A stretch of 64,000 nucleotides of DNA from Mesorhizobium sp. M7A.F.Ca.US.008.03.1.1 (lineage in GTDB: Bacteria > Pseudomonadota > Alphaproteobacteria > Rhizobiales > Rhizobiaceae): positions 62,001 through 126,000 of the forward strand of contig NZ_RZRU01000001.1 in the NCBI RefSeq assembly GCF_003997495.1, in the 5' to 3' direction. The notes under the pieces were generated by a model. The model had not been told where the DNA came from. It did not search any database and was given only the letters and a program-made list of their open reading frames with translations. Shown one piece after another: positions 51,534 to 61,952 of this stretch. Position 1 is the stretch's first letter, and each line of letters starts with the position of its first letter. A program made the position numbers and the translations under genes.

Positions 51534-52859
51534 ATGCAGACCAATTTTTCGCTTGCCCAGCTTGCCGATCCGCATGTCGCGGAATCGGAAAAGATCCTGC
51601 GCAAATGCGTGCATTGCGGCTTCTGCACCGCGACATGCCCGACCTATGTGACACTCGGCAACGAGCTCGATTCACCGCGCGGGCGCATCTACCTGATCAA
51701 GGACATGCTGGAGAACGGCCGTCCCGCCGACAAGGAGATCGTCACCCATATCGATCGCTGCCTGTCGTGCCTTGCCTGCATGACCACCTGCCCGTCGGGC
51801 GTCAACTACATGCATCTGGTCGACCATGCCCGCGCCCATATCCAGGAAACCTACAAGAGGCCGCTGCTCGACCGCCTGACCCGCGCCCTGCTGGCCTTCG
51901 TGCTGCCCTATCCCGCACGTTTTCGCGCGGCACTCAGGCTGGCGAAGCTGGGCAAACCGTTTATTGGCCTGTTCGAAAAGGTCCCGGCGCTGAAACCGCT
52001 TGGCGCCATGCTCAAGCTCGCGCCGGCGTCGATCCCGGCAGCTTCGCCGATGGCCTCGCCAGGTATCCATGCCGGGCAAGGGACCAAAAGAGGTCGCATC
52101 GCCATCCTCACCGGCTGCGCGCAGTCCGTGCTTGATCCCGCCATCAACGAGGCGACGATTTCGCTGCTGAAGCGGCTCGGCGTCGAGGTCGTGGTGCCGC
52201 CGGGCGAGGGCTGCTGCGGCGCGCTGGTCCACCATATGGGCCGTGAGGCAGCCGCGCTTGCCTCGGCAAGGCAGAATGTCGACGCCTGGACGCGCGCGAT
52301 CGACCAGGGCGGGCTCGATGCCATCGTCATCACCGCCTCCGGCTGCGGCACGACGATCAAGGATTACGGTTTCATGCTGCGGCTCGATCCGGCCTATGCC
52401 GACAAGGCCGCGCGCGTATCGGCGCTGGCCAAGGACATCACCGAATATCTCTCGACCTTCGATCTGCCTGAACCGGTGCGCAAGCCGGGCACTGTCGTCG
52501 CCTATCACTCGGCCTGCTCGATGCAGCACGGCCAGAAAATCACTCGCCAGCCAAAGGAGCTGCTGGCCAAGGCCGGGTTCAGCGTGCGCGAGCCGCGTGA
52601 GGGACATCTCTGCTGCGGCTCCGCCGGCACCTACAACATCCTGCAGCCCGAGATTTCGGCAAAGCTGCGCGATCGCAAGGTGAAAAACATCGAGGCGACG
52701 GGGGCTTCGATCGTTGCCACCGGCAACATCGGCTGCATCACGCAGATCGCTTCCGCGGCGAAAATGCCGGTGGTGCACACGATAAAACTGCTCAATTGGG
52801 CGTATGGCGGGCCGAAGCCGGAAGGTGTTCTGGAAGAGAGCCCGATCGCCGCGGAATAG
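51534..52859 (+). CDS. glcF: Glycolate oxidase iron-sulfur subunit GlcF
   Basis: A 441-residue iron-sulfur subunit. Two 4Fe-4S ferredoxin clusters are indicated by CVHCGFCTATCP and CLSCLACMTTCP near the N-terminus. Two cysteine-rich CCG repeats follow (GEGCCGALVHHMG and GHLCCGSAGTYN) as in GlpC and heterodisulfide-reductase-like subunits. It relays electrons from GlcD/GlcE to the quinone pool at the cytoplasmic membrane. It converges on folD with 15 bp between the stops. Confidence 0.95.
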   Translation: MQTNFSLAQLADPHVAESEKILRKCVHCGFCTATCPTYVTLGNELDSPRGRIYLIKDMLENGRPADKEIVTHIDRCLSCLACMTTCPSGVNYMHLVDHARAHIQETYKRPLLDRLTRALLAFVLPYPARFRAALRLAKLGKPFIGLFEKVPALKPLGAMLKLAPASIPAASPMASPGIHAGQGTKRGRIAILTGCAQSVLDPAINEATISLLKRLGVEVVVPPGEGCCGALVHHMGREAAALASARQNVDAWTRAIDQGGLDAIVITASGCGTTIKDYGFMLRLDPAYADKAARVSALAKDITEYLSTFDLPEPVRKPGTVVAYHSACSMQHGQKITRQPKELLAKAGFSVREPREGHLCCGSAGTYNILQPEISAKLRDRKVKNIEATGASIVATGNIGCITQIASAAKMPVVHTIKLLNWAYGGPKPEGVLEESPIAAE

Positions 52860-52874
52860 GGCGCCCGTCCGTAG

Positions 52875-53795
52875 CTACTCCGCCGCAAGCCTGTCGGCCG
52901 TGCCGTAGGTCGCCTCATAAAGCGCACGCTGGCGGCTGAGCGCCACCATCGTGTTGCGCAGCAGTATGGCGACCGTGATCGGGCCGACGCCGCCCGGCAC
53001 CGGGGTGATCCAGGAGGCGACCTCGCGCACGCTTTCGGTGTCGACGTCGCCGACGATGCGGCTTGAGCCGCCAGGCCCGATTTCGGAATTGATGCCGATG
53101 TCGATGACGGCAGCGCCCGGCTTGACCATGTCGGCCTTGATCAGCCTGGGCTTGCCGACGGCGACAAACAGCGCGTCGGCACGCCTTGCATGGGCGGCAA
53201 CCGATCGCGTCATGTGGTGGCAGACCGTCACCGTCGCGCCTTCGCTCATCAGCAGGAAGGCGATCGGCTTGCCGACGATTTCCGAATGGCCGACGATGAC
53301 GACTTCCAGTCCCTTGAGGTCGAGCCCGGTTTCCTTGAGCAGCTCGACCGAGGCGGCCGCCGTACAAGGCGCGAGATCGAGCTGGTTGTAGACGATGTTG
53401 CCGATCGAGGCCGGATGCATCCCTTCGACATCCTTCAGCGGATGCACCGCCGCCTGCAGTGTCCTGATCGGGATATGCACTGGGACCGGCCGCTGGATGA
53501 TGATCCCGGTGACGCGCGGATCGGCATTCAGGCCGTGGATCGAAGCTTCCAGCTCGCCTGCCGTGATGGTGGCGGGAAAGCGCCGCTCTTCGAAATCGAT
53601 GCCGGCGAGCTCAGCCTTGGCGCGCTGGTTGCGCACATAAACATCCACCGCATCGGTGTCGCCGACGGTGATCGAGATCAGCTTGGGCGGAAAACCCTCG
53701 GCTTTGGCGATCGCTGCGTCCTCGCGAACGGCGGCGATGATGCGCTGGGCGACCGGGCCGCCCTTGAGATAACGGCTGTCTTCGGACAGGGGCAT
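52875..53795 (-). CDS. folD: FolD-type methylenetetrahydrofolate dehydrogenase/cyclohydrolase, catalytic Lys replaced
   Basis: A 306-residue FolD homologue. VGHSEIVGKPIAFLLMSEGA is the NADP loop and VPGGVGPITVAILLRNT the conserved C-terminal motif. The catalytic lysine of FolD (Lys56 in E. coli, in YVxxK) is Gln57 here (YVRNQRAK), the QLPLP loop reads QRPVP, and KDVDG reads KDVEG. In the human enzyme changes at this Lys remove cyclohydrolase but not all dehydrogenase activity. It may therefore be a mainly dehydrogenase paralogue. The ATG at 53795 is used. Whether another FolD exists elsewhere is unknown. Confidence 0.87.
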   Translation of the reverse strand: MPLSEDSRYLKGGPVAQRIIAAVREDAAIAKAEGFPPKLISITVGDTDAVDVYVRNQRAKAELAGIDFEERRFPATITAGELEASIHGLNADPRVTGIIIQRPVPVHIPIRTLQAAVHPLKDVEGMHPASIGNIVYNQLDLAPCTAAASVELLKETGLDLKGLEVVIVGHSEIVGKPIAFLLMSEGATVTVCHHMTRSVAAHARRADALFVAVGKPRLIKADMVKPGAAVIDIGINSEIGPGGSSRIVGDVDTESVREVASWITPVPGGVGPITVAILLRNTMVALSRQRALYEATYGTADRLAAE

Positions 53796-53939
53796 GGGTG
53801 AACTCTTTTGTGGAACTTGCCACCGAGATAGCAAAAGAATGCGGCAAGGGGCAGCATGAAAGCGAACCGCTATGCCCCTGGCGCGACGTTCAGGCGACGT
53901 CTTGCCTCGCTATCAGCCCGATTTCTGCTCAAAAACGGA

Positions 53940-53969
53940 AAGGGCAGCGCGGTTTCCCGTGCTGCCCTT
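53940..53969 (-). terminator. Terminator hairpin downstream of the L,D-transpeptidase gene
   Basis: AAGGGCAGC (53940-53948) pairs with GCTGCCCTT (53961-53969). Read on the minus strand the stem is followed by TTTCCGTTTTT, as expected for termination of the gene at 54067-54804. The 271-bp stretch 53796-54066 holds nothing else recognisable. Confidence 0.6.
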
Positions 53970-54066
53970 CCTGACCGGCCGCATCCCCATACGGCCCGTC
54001 CCCCGTTGTCCCTAAACCGGCTCGAAAAGCGGACTGCTTTGCAGGCCAAGTGATTCGCAAGACCTA

Positions 54067-54804
54067 CTATATCACCTCGACCGTGGTTCCGACATTGACC
54101 CGTTCATAGAGGTCGACGACGTCCTCGTTGCGCATGCGGATGCAGCCCGATGACACCGCGCCGCCGATCGTCCACGGCTGATTGGTGCCGTGGATGCGGT
54201 ACTCGGTCGTGCCGAGATAGAGCGCGCGGGCACCAAGCGGGTTCTCCATGCCGCCGGCGAGATAGGTCGGCAGATAGCGGCCCTTGGCGGCTTCGCGCTT
54301 GATCATCTGCGCCGGCGGGCGCCAGTCCGGCCACTCGCGCTTGTTGGTGATCTTGTGCGTACCCGACCATTCGAAGCCTGGCTTGCCGGTGCCGACGCCA
54401 TAGCGCCTTGCCTTGCCGTTCTTCTCGACCAGGAAGAGGAAATTCTGCGTGGTGTCGATGACGATCGTGCCCGGCTTCTGGCCTCCGTCATAGTCGACTT
54501 CCTGCGGCAGGTAGATCGGATTGATCTGAGGACGCGCGACCATGCGCTTGGCCGGCGGCTGCACCGCCGCCGTCTGCACCCGGTCGGGCTGCGCCGGGCG
54601 CAGGCGCCGCTGCTGCACCGCCACCTGGCGGTTCTGGCGTACGACGCCGGGCGCACGGCCAAGCTGCAGCACCCAGGGTGCGGAAAGGTCGGGGCTCACC
54701 ATCACCGGCGGCCTGTCGGCATAGCGGTCGCCGGCGGTGGAGGGCGTGACGCCGGCGGCAAACACAGCCACGGCGCCGAGCACGGGAAACAACACTGTCT
54801 TCAT
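54067..54804 (-). CDS. L,D-transpeptidase (ErfK/YbiS family)
   Basis: A 245-residue exported enzyme. A signal peptide spans about residues 1-22 (MKTVLFPVLGAVAVFAAGV). A Pro/Arg/Gln-rich segment (about 40-85) leads to the YkuD domain with the active-site motif HGTNQPWTIGGAVSSGCIRM, in which the Cys is the nucleophile. It cross-links peptidoglycan 3-3 or anchors outer-membrane proteins in the periplasm. The ATG at 54804 starts the signal peptide; a longer frame upstream would bury it. Rhizobiales carry many paralogues, so the specific role is open. Confidence 0.92.
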   Translation of the reverse strand: MKTVLFPVLGAVAVFAAGVTPSTAGDRYADRPPVMVSPDLSAPWVLQLGRAPGVVRQNRQVAVQQRRLRPAQPDRVQTAAVQPPAKRMVARPQINPIYLPQEVDYDGGQKPGTIVIDTTQNFLFLVEKNGKARRYGVGTGKPGFEWSGTHKITNKREWPDWRPPAQMIKREAAKGRYLPTYLAGGMENPLGARALYLGTTEYRIHGTNQPWTIGGAVSSGCIRMRNEDVVDLYERVNVGTTVEVI

Positions 54805-55018
54805 CGCAACGCACCTTGATCGTCTGCTACAAAACGGGTGGAAACGTCCTCCCGGTTCGGCGATCATTGGCGCGCAAGCAGCAACCGAAACATGAATCGG
54901 AATGCGTAAAATGCAGAACTGTCGGTAAACCTTTTGGTGTGGTTACCGCGGGGTTCAGGAATCTGGTAAAGCCGCAGTAAATGCCGCGCAAAAGCGCGTT
55001 AACGAACGGATTTTGGTT

Positions 55019-55657
55019 ATGGACAAGGAAAACACCGGCCTGCTCGCCGGTCCCGACGGTGTCGCACGCTGCTTCTGGCACGGCAATCTGCCCGACTATC
55101 TGCACTACCACGATCATGAATGGGGCCGGCCTGTGGCCGACGACCGCAGGCTGTTCGAAAAGATCTGCCTGGAAGGCTTTCAGTCGGGCCTGTCGTGGCT
55201 GACCATTTTGCGCAAGCGGGAGAATTTTCGCGAAGCCTTTGCCAATTTCGAATTCGACAAGGTCGCCGCCTTCACCGACAAGGATGTCGAGCGACTGCTC
55301 GGCAATGCCGGCATCATACGCCATCGCGGCAAGATCGTCTCGACCATCAACAACGCCAAGCGGGCCCGCGAAATGGCCGACGAATTCGGCTCACTGGCCG
55401 CCTGGTTCTGGAAGTTCGAACCCGGTAAGGACGAGCGGCCGCAAATCGTCGACCTCGCCCATCTGCGCGCCAACCCGACAACGGCCGTCTCGATGCGGAT
55501 TTCGAAGGAGCTGAAGAAGCGCGGCTGGAGCTTTGTCGGCCCGACCACGGTCTACGCCTTCATGCAGGCCATGGGCCTGGTCAACGATCACCTCGAAGGC
55601 TGCGTCTGCCGCAAAAAGGTCGAGAAGCAGCGGAAGGCTTTTAGGCGGCCGAAATAG
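55019..55657 (+). CDS. tag: DNA-3-methyladenine glycosylase I
   Basis: A 212-residue base-excision repair enzyme that removes 3-methyladenine from DNA. The family motifs RCFWHGNLPDYLHYHDHEWG and FEKICLEGFQSGLSWLTILR are intact; the Glu in HDHEWG contacts the base. The structural zinc site is formed by the early Cys and His and the C-terminal HLEGCVCR. The ATG at 55019 is chosen over a TTG two codons upstream. It is divergent from the L,D-transpeptidase gene and not part of an obvious operon. Confidence 0.95.
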   Translation: MDKENTGLLAGPDGVARCFWHGNLPDYLHYHDHEWGRPVADDRRLFEKICLEGFQSGLSWLTILRKRENFREAFANFEFDKVAAFTDKDVERLLGNAGIIRHRGKIVSTINNAKRAREMADEFGSLAAWFWKFEPGKDERPQIVDLAHLRANPTTAVSMRISKELKKRGWSFVGPTTVYAFMQAMGLVNDHLEGCVCRKKVEKQRKAFRRPK

Positions 55658-55659
55658 GC

Positions 55660-55914
55660 TCAGGTGCCGTTGGCGCTGGCCAGCACCAGGCCGGCGACGA
55701 TCGCCACCACCGTGGCCACGGTCGGATAGATCACCAGCAGGCCGGTCATCAACGCGTCGCGCATGGATGGACCCTTGCCGGTGTCGGCGGGTACTTCGAA
55801 CGGGCCGGCAGACTGGCTGACCATTTTCGGAGCGTGAATGTCGGCCGGGCGCAAGCGTGCGGGCATTTCGCCGGCTTCGACATCAATAGCGTGAAATCTT
55901 GCTGTGCCGACCAT
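55660..55914 (-). CDS. Hypothetical small protein with C-terminal membrane helix
   Basis: An 84-residue reading frame. The first 50 residues are polar (RFHAIDVEAGEMPARLRPAD), and residues ~55-80 form one hydrophobic helix (MTGLLVIYPTVATVVAIVAG) ending SANGT. The composition looks coding-like, and the helix would make it tail-anchored in the inner membrane. The ribosome-binding site is weak. It converges on tag with only 2 bp between the stops. I do not recognise the family; expression evidence would be needed to be sure. Confidence 0.5.
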   Translation of the reverse strand: MVGTARFHAIDVEAGEMPARLRPADIHAPKMVSQSAGPFEVPADTGKGPSMRDALMTGLLVIYPTVATVVAIVAGLVLASANGT

Positions 55915-56160
55915 GGCCCCGAGCCCTCATTTGCCGGCCTTATCGGCTGCGATTGTGTCGGCACGATGCCGCACTGGTGGCGGGATTGTTTCATTTTCGA
56001 TGCGGTTTTGTTTCAAGGATTTCGGTTTCGCCTTCTCCCATCAGGTGAGGCCTGAGGGCTGACCCTTGCCGCATCCAGCCTCTTCGTTTAGGACACCCGC
56101 GTTGCGAAAAACGCAACATTGCGGACCTGCAAGCACCACAAAACACCGAGCAAACACCCC

Positions 56161-57666
56161 ATGGCCGATAAATCGGAAAAGACGAAAGCGCGGCTGCCGC
56201 GCGGTTTTGCCGACCGCAGCGCCGAGGATATCCGCGCCGTCGAAAAGATGATGGCGACGATCCGCTCGGTCTTTGAGCTCTACGGTTTCGAACCGGCCGA
56301 CCAGCCGCTGATCGAATACACCGACGCGCTCGGAAAATTCCTGCCCGACCAGGACCGGCCGAACGAAGGCGTGTTCTCCTTCCAGGATGACGACGACCAG
56401 TGGTTGTCGCTGCGCTATGATCTGACCGCGCCGACGGCGCGCTTTGTCGCCGAGAATTACGAGCGCCTGCCCAAGCCTTACCGCAGCTATCGCTCCGGCT
56501 GGGTGTTCCGCAACGAGAAGCCAGGCCCCGGCCGCTTCCGCCAGTTCATGCAGTTCGACGCCGACACGATCGGCACGCCGGGCGTGGCCGCCGATGCCGA
56601 AATGGCGATGATGATGGCCGACGTCATGGAAGCGCTCGGCATCAAGCGCGGCGACTACGTCATCCGCGTCAACAATCGCAAGGTGCTGGACGGCGTATTG
56701 GAGGCGATCGGCCTCGGCGGTGAAGAGAATGGCGGCCGCCGGCTGACTGTGCTGCGCGCGATCGACAAGCTCGACAAGCTCGGGCCGGAAGGCGTGAAGC
56801 TTCTGCTGGGGCCGGGACGTTGGGATGGCGGCAAGGAAGGCGAGGGTGACTTCGCCAAGGGCGCCGGGTTGAACAACGGGCAAGCCGAGGCGGTTCTCCT
56901 CGCCACTGCGAGGACTATACAGGCCGGCCAGGATTCCATGGTCAGTTCGAACGCCATCTACCAGGAAGGCGTCGGCGAACTCGCCACGATTGAAGCGCTG
57001 GTCAGGGCGGCAGGATATGGCGAGGACCGTATTGCCATGGACCGCTCGGTCGTGCGCGGTCTCGAATATTACACCGGCCCTGTGTTGGAGGCCGAGCTTC
57101 TGGCTGAAATCCCCAACGAAGACGGCCAGATCGTGCGCTTCGGCTCGGTCGGTGGCGGCGGGCGCTATGATGGCCTCGTCTCGCGCTTTCGCGGCGAGCC
57201 GGTGCCGGCAACCGGTTTTTCCATAGGCGTTTCCAGGCTGATGACCGCGCTGAAGAACCTCGGCAAGCTCGACGCTTCGGACGTGATCGCGCCGGTCGTC
57301 GTGCTGGTGATGGACAAGGACACCGACAGCCTCGGCCGCTACCAGAAGATGGTGGCGGAGCTGCGCGCCGCCGGCATCCGTTCCGAAATGTATCTCGGCG
57401 GCGCCGGCATGAAGGCGCAGCTCAAATACGCCGACCGGCGCGGCTGCCCGGTCGCCATCATCCAGGGCGGTGACGAGCGCGCCAAGGGCGAGCTGCAGAT
57501 CAAGGACCTGATCGAAGGCGCGCGCATGTCGGCCGAGATCACCGACAACGCCGAATGGCGCGCCGCGCGCCCCGCGCAGGTGACGGTGGGGGAGGGCGAG
57601 CTGGTCTCCGAGGTGAAGAAGATCCTGGCGGCGCAGGCGGCCGATCGCGCGAAAGGTGGCGCTTGA
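56161..57666 (+). CDS. hisS: Histidine--tRNA ligase (alphaproteobacterial type)
   Basis: A 501-residue class II synthetase. Motif 2 reads [19 protein letters not shown], the histidine-A elements are [11 protein letters not shown] and GGGGRYDGL, and the anticodon-binding domain begins near VVVLVMDKD. It is longer than E. coli HisRS, and its motif 2 differs (RNEKPGPGR against RHERPQKGR), as in Rhizobiales, whose tRNA-His lacks the extra G-1. The ATG at 56161 is used; an upstream in-frame ATG lacks a binding site. The last codons and stop lie at the edge of a repeat element. hisZ and hisG follow. Confidence 0.95.
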   Translation: MADKSEKTKARLPRGFADRSAEDIRAVEKMMATIRSVFELYGFEPADQPLIEYTDALGKFLPDQDRPNEGVFSFQDDDDQWLSLRYDLTAPTARFVAENYERLPKPYRSYRSGWVFRNEKPGPGRFRQFMQFDADTIGTPGVAADAEMAMMMADVMEALGIKRGDYVIRVNNRKVLDGVLEAIGLGGEENGGRRLTVLRAIDKLDKLGPEGVKLLLGPGRWDGGKEGEGDFAKGAGLNNGQAEAVLLATARTIQAGQDSMVSSNAIYQEGVGELATIEALVRAAGYGEDRIAMDRSVVRGLEYYTGPVLEAELLAEIPNEDGQIVRFGSVGGGGRYDGLVSRFRGEPVPATGFSIGVSRLMTALKNLGKLDASDVIAPVVVLVMDKDTDSLGRYQKMVAELRAAGIRSEMYLGGAGMKAQLKYADRRGCPVAIIQGGDERAKGELQIKDLIEGARMSAEITDNAEWRAARPAQVTVGEGELVSEVKKILAAQAADRAKGGA

Positions 57667-57667
57667 A

Positions 57668-57825
57668 CACCCCCCTCTGGCCTGCCGGCCATCTCCCCCG
57701 CAAGGGGGAAGATAAGATGTCATGTTTGATTTCGCCAATCTCCAGCATTGAAGAAAAGGCGCCGAGTCCAAAGCTGCCGATCTCCCCCCTTGCGGGGGAG
57801 ATGGCCGGCAGGCCAGAGGGGGGTG
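57668..57825. repeat. 158-bp element with near-perfect 46-bp terminal inverted repeats, hisS-hisZ
   Basis: Arms 57668-57713 and 57780-57825 are reverse complements with one mismatch. The inner hairpin is TGGCC-TGCC-GGCCA where the glc copy has TGTCC-TGCC-GGACA, a paired change. The flank GGCGCTTGAA before the left arm is shared with the glc copy at 50102 and here includes the hisS stop codon. Confidence 0.9.
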
Positions 57826-57844
57826 CCTCGCGCCCATCTATCCA

Positions 57845-58966
57845 ATGACCTCCCGCTACCCCGCCATATCAGCCGATATCACCAACCTCTTCGCGGCGCG
57901 CAACACGCACGCCGTCGAGGTCGCGGTGCTGCAGCCGGCTGACCCTTTCCTCGACATGGCCGGCGAGGATTTGCGCCGTCGTATTTTCCTCACAGAAAGC
58001 GAGACCGGCCAGACATTGTGCTTGAGGCCGGAATTCACCATTCCCGTCTGCCTCGACCACATAAGCTCGCAGGCTGGCACGCCGCGCCGTTATTCCTATC
58101 TGGGCGAGGTGTTTCGCCAGCGCCGCGAAGGCGGTAACGAGTTCTTCCAGGCCGGCATCGAGGATCTCGGTGACCGCGATACCGCTGGAGCCGACGCCCG
58201 CTCGGTGGCCGATGCGCATGCGCTGCTGTCGCTGGTGCTGCCCGGCCAGGCATTGGCGGTCACGCTCGGCGATCAGACGATTTTCGAGGCGGTTCTGGCG
58301 GCCCTCGGGCTGCCGCGTGGCTGGCGCATGCGCCTTGCCCGTGCGTTCGGCTCGGCGCCGATGCTTGAGGCGGCACTCGCCGATCTCGCCAACCCGCCGC
58401 GCAACAGCCAGCTCTCCGGCCCGGTCGCGGCCCTTGTGCTCGACGGCGACCTGGACGGTCTTTCCGCCCATATCGCGACCGGCATGGAAGAGGCGGGCCT
58501 GTCGGCGTCCGCCGGACGCGCGCCGTCCGACATTGCCCGGCGGCTGATCGAGAAGGCCGAATTGCGCAGCGTTCGGCTGTCGAGCGAGGCTTTTTCCGCG
58601 CTGAAGGATTTTCTGGCGATCGACGTGCCGCTTGATCGTGCAGCCCAGGCACTGGAGATCTTCGCCAGCGGTGCCGGGCTGTCGCTCGATGTCGCGCTGG
58701 AAAAGTTCGCTGCCCGCGCCAAGGCGATCGAAGCGCATGGCTTGCCGGCCGAAAGAATCCGCTACGACGCCGCCTTCGGCCGCCCGCTCGACTACTACAC
58801 CGGCCTGGTTTTCGAAATCGCGGCCGATAATGGCGACCGGCCGCTGGTCGGCGGCGGCCGCTATGACCGGCTGCTGACCCTGCTTGGCGCCAAGTCGCCG
58901 ATCCCCGGCGTCGGCTTTTCGGTCTGGCTCGATCGCATCGAGGCATTGCGGGAGACGGTGCCATGA
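57845..58966 (+). CDS. hisZ: ATP phosphoribosyltransferase regulatory subunit
   Basis: A 373-residue HisRS-like protein without tRNA-charging function. [34 protein letters not shown] and the histidine-A-like [15 protein letters not shown] are recognisable, while the anticodon-binding domain is missing. HisZ assembles with the short HisG to form the active, histidine-sensitive first enzyme of histidine biosynthesis. It overlaps hisG by 4 nt (ATGA). Being next to hisS, it shows the ancestral relation of the two genes. Confidence 0.94.
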   Translation: MTSRYPAISADITNLFAARNTHAVEVAVLQPADPFLDMAGEDLRRRIFLTESETGQTLCLRPEFTIPVCLDHISSQAGTPRRYSYLGEVFRQRREGGNEFFQAGIEDLGDRDTAGADARSVADAHALLSLVLPGQALAVTLGDQTIFEAVLAALGLPRGWRMRLARAFGSAPMLEAALADLANPPRNSQLSGPVAALVLDGDLDGLSAHIATGMEEAGLSASAGRAPSDIARRLIEKAELRSVRLSSEAFSALKDFLAIDVPLDRAAQALEIFASGAGLSLDVALEKFAARAKAIEAHGLPAERIRYDAAFGRPLDYYTGLVFEIAADNGDRPLVGGGRYDRLLTLLGAKSPIPGVGFSVWLDRIEALRETVP

Positions 58967-59661
58967 TCACGCTGGCGATCCCGTCGAAAGGCCGCCTGAA
59001 AGAACAGGCGCTGGACGTGCTGGCCAAAGCCGGCCTCGCCGTCAGCCTGCCCGGCGACGAGCGCAAATACCACGCCCGCGTCGGGGGCCTGGACGATGTC
59101 GAAGTGGTGTTCCTGTCGGCTTCCGAAATATCGGGCGAGATCGGCCAAGGGACGGTCGACCTCGGCATCACCGGCGAAGACCTGGTGCGCGAGAACCTCG
59201 CCGACTGGGAGACGCGCGCCGAAATCGTCGCTCGTCTCGGCTTCGGCAATGCCGATGTCGTGGTGGCTGTGCCGGACATCTGGCTCGACGTCGACACCAT
59301 GGCCGATCTCGACGACGTCGCCGCCGATTTTCGCCAGCGCCATGGCCGGCGGCTGCGTATCGCCACCAAATACTGGCGGCTGACCCAGCAGTTCTTCTCG
59401 CAGAAGCACGGCATCCAGGTCTATCGCATTGTCGAGAGCCTGGGGGCTACCGAAGGCGCGCCGGCCGCCGGTCTGGCCGATGTCGTCGTCGACATCACAA
59501 CCACCGGCTCGACGCTGCGCGCCAATCATCTCAAGGTGCTGGGCGATGGCCTCGTCCTGCGCTCGCAGGCCTGTCTGGTGGCGTCGAAGAAGACACGGGC
59601 GGCGGCGGATGAGGCCCTCTTGCGCGACATTGCCGCGAAGATGGCGGCGGCGGCCGGATAG
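58963..59661 (+). CDS. hisG: ATP phosphoribosyltransferase, short form
   Basis: A 232-residue catalytic subunit that condenses ATP with [36 protein letters not shown] and [19 protein letters not shown] are the conserved nucleotide and PRPP-loop motifs. The C-terminal histidine-binding domain of long HisG is absent, as expected for species with hisZ. Translation is coupled to hisZ. A GC-rich hairpin (59667-59690) without T-tract follows the stop. Confidence 0.95.
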   Translation: MITLAIPSKGRLKEQALDVLAKAGLAVSLPGDERKYHARVGGLDDVEVVFLSASEISGEIGQGTVDLGITGEDLVRENLADWETRAEIVARLGFGNADVVVAVPDIWLDVDTMADLDDVAADFRQRHGRRLRIATKYWRLTQQFFSQKHGIQVYRIVESLGATEGAPAAGLADVVVDITTTGSTLRANHLKVLGDGLVLRSQACLVASKKTRAAADEALLRDIAAKMAAAAG

Positions 59662-59786
59662 CGGCGGGGGCCCACTACCCTCAGGGCCCCGAACCCAGCT
59701 TAAGAACCCTGACGGCGGCCCAGCGGTGTCGGTAGCGTTTGCGCCGAGGTTTTCATGTGATAGGAATTTCTTGATAGGAATTTTTT

Positions 59787-59869
59787 CTTGACCCGTGAGC
59801 GCAGCTATGCTACATTTTTGCCCATGGTGCTGATTTGCGCCAGTGACCCGCCGCCCAGGCGGGTTTTTT
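59787..59869 (+). ncRNA. Candidate small RNA transcription unit (promoter plus terminator)
   Basis: CTTGAC (59787-59792), a 17-nt spacer and CTACAT (59810-59815) match the rhizobial housekeeping promoter closely. About 30 bp after the expected start near 59822 a perfect hairpin ACCCGCC-gccca-GGCGGGT (59846-59864) runs into TTTTTT. The transcript would be about 48 nt and no reading frame fits in it. The layout recalls alphaproteobacterial suhB/mmgR-type RNAs, but I cannot confirm membership. It lies in the 343-bp stretch 59662-60004, which otherwise holds only the weak hairpin after hisG and the ribosome-binding site of the next gene. Confidence 0.45.
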
Positions 59870-60004
59870 CGTTTTGACGCTTCGTCAGCCAACGCGAAGC
59901 TTCGAAGCACCCTTGACCGGATCGTTGCCCTGCCTCGACCATCGGCGGGATTTCCTCCACCCCGGCAGGCTGATAGGCTCGGCCAGTCCCGGGAGGAGAG
60001 AGTG

Positions 60005-61777
<1,773 letters not shown>

Positions 61778-61952
61778 GCGAAGGCGGCGCTTCGATTTGT
61801 CCTGGGCGCTGGGTGCGGTCAGGTCGCGATCCTGCGGCGCGTTGTTTGTGAGGGGGGCGAACGCCGGCCATCGGGGCCTGCCCGATATTGTCTAATGTGC
61901 TCCACTCCACATGGGTTTTCGGCAAGGTCCGCAGAAGCGCACAGGGGCTCGA

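Noticed and set aside
56041..57837. 598-residue open frame on the minus strand
   Set aside because: It is antisense to hisS and reads through the repeat element; composition is His/Arg-rich in the manner of shadow frames.
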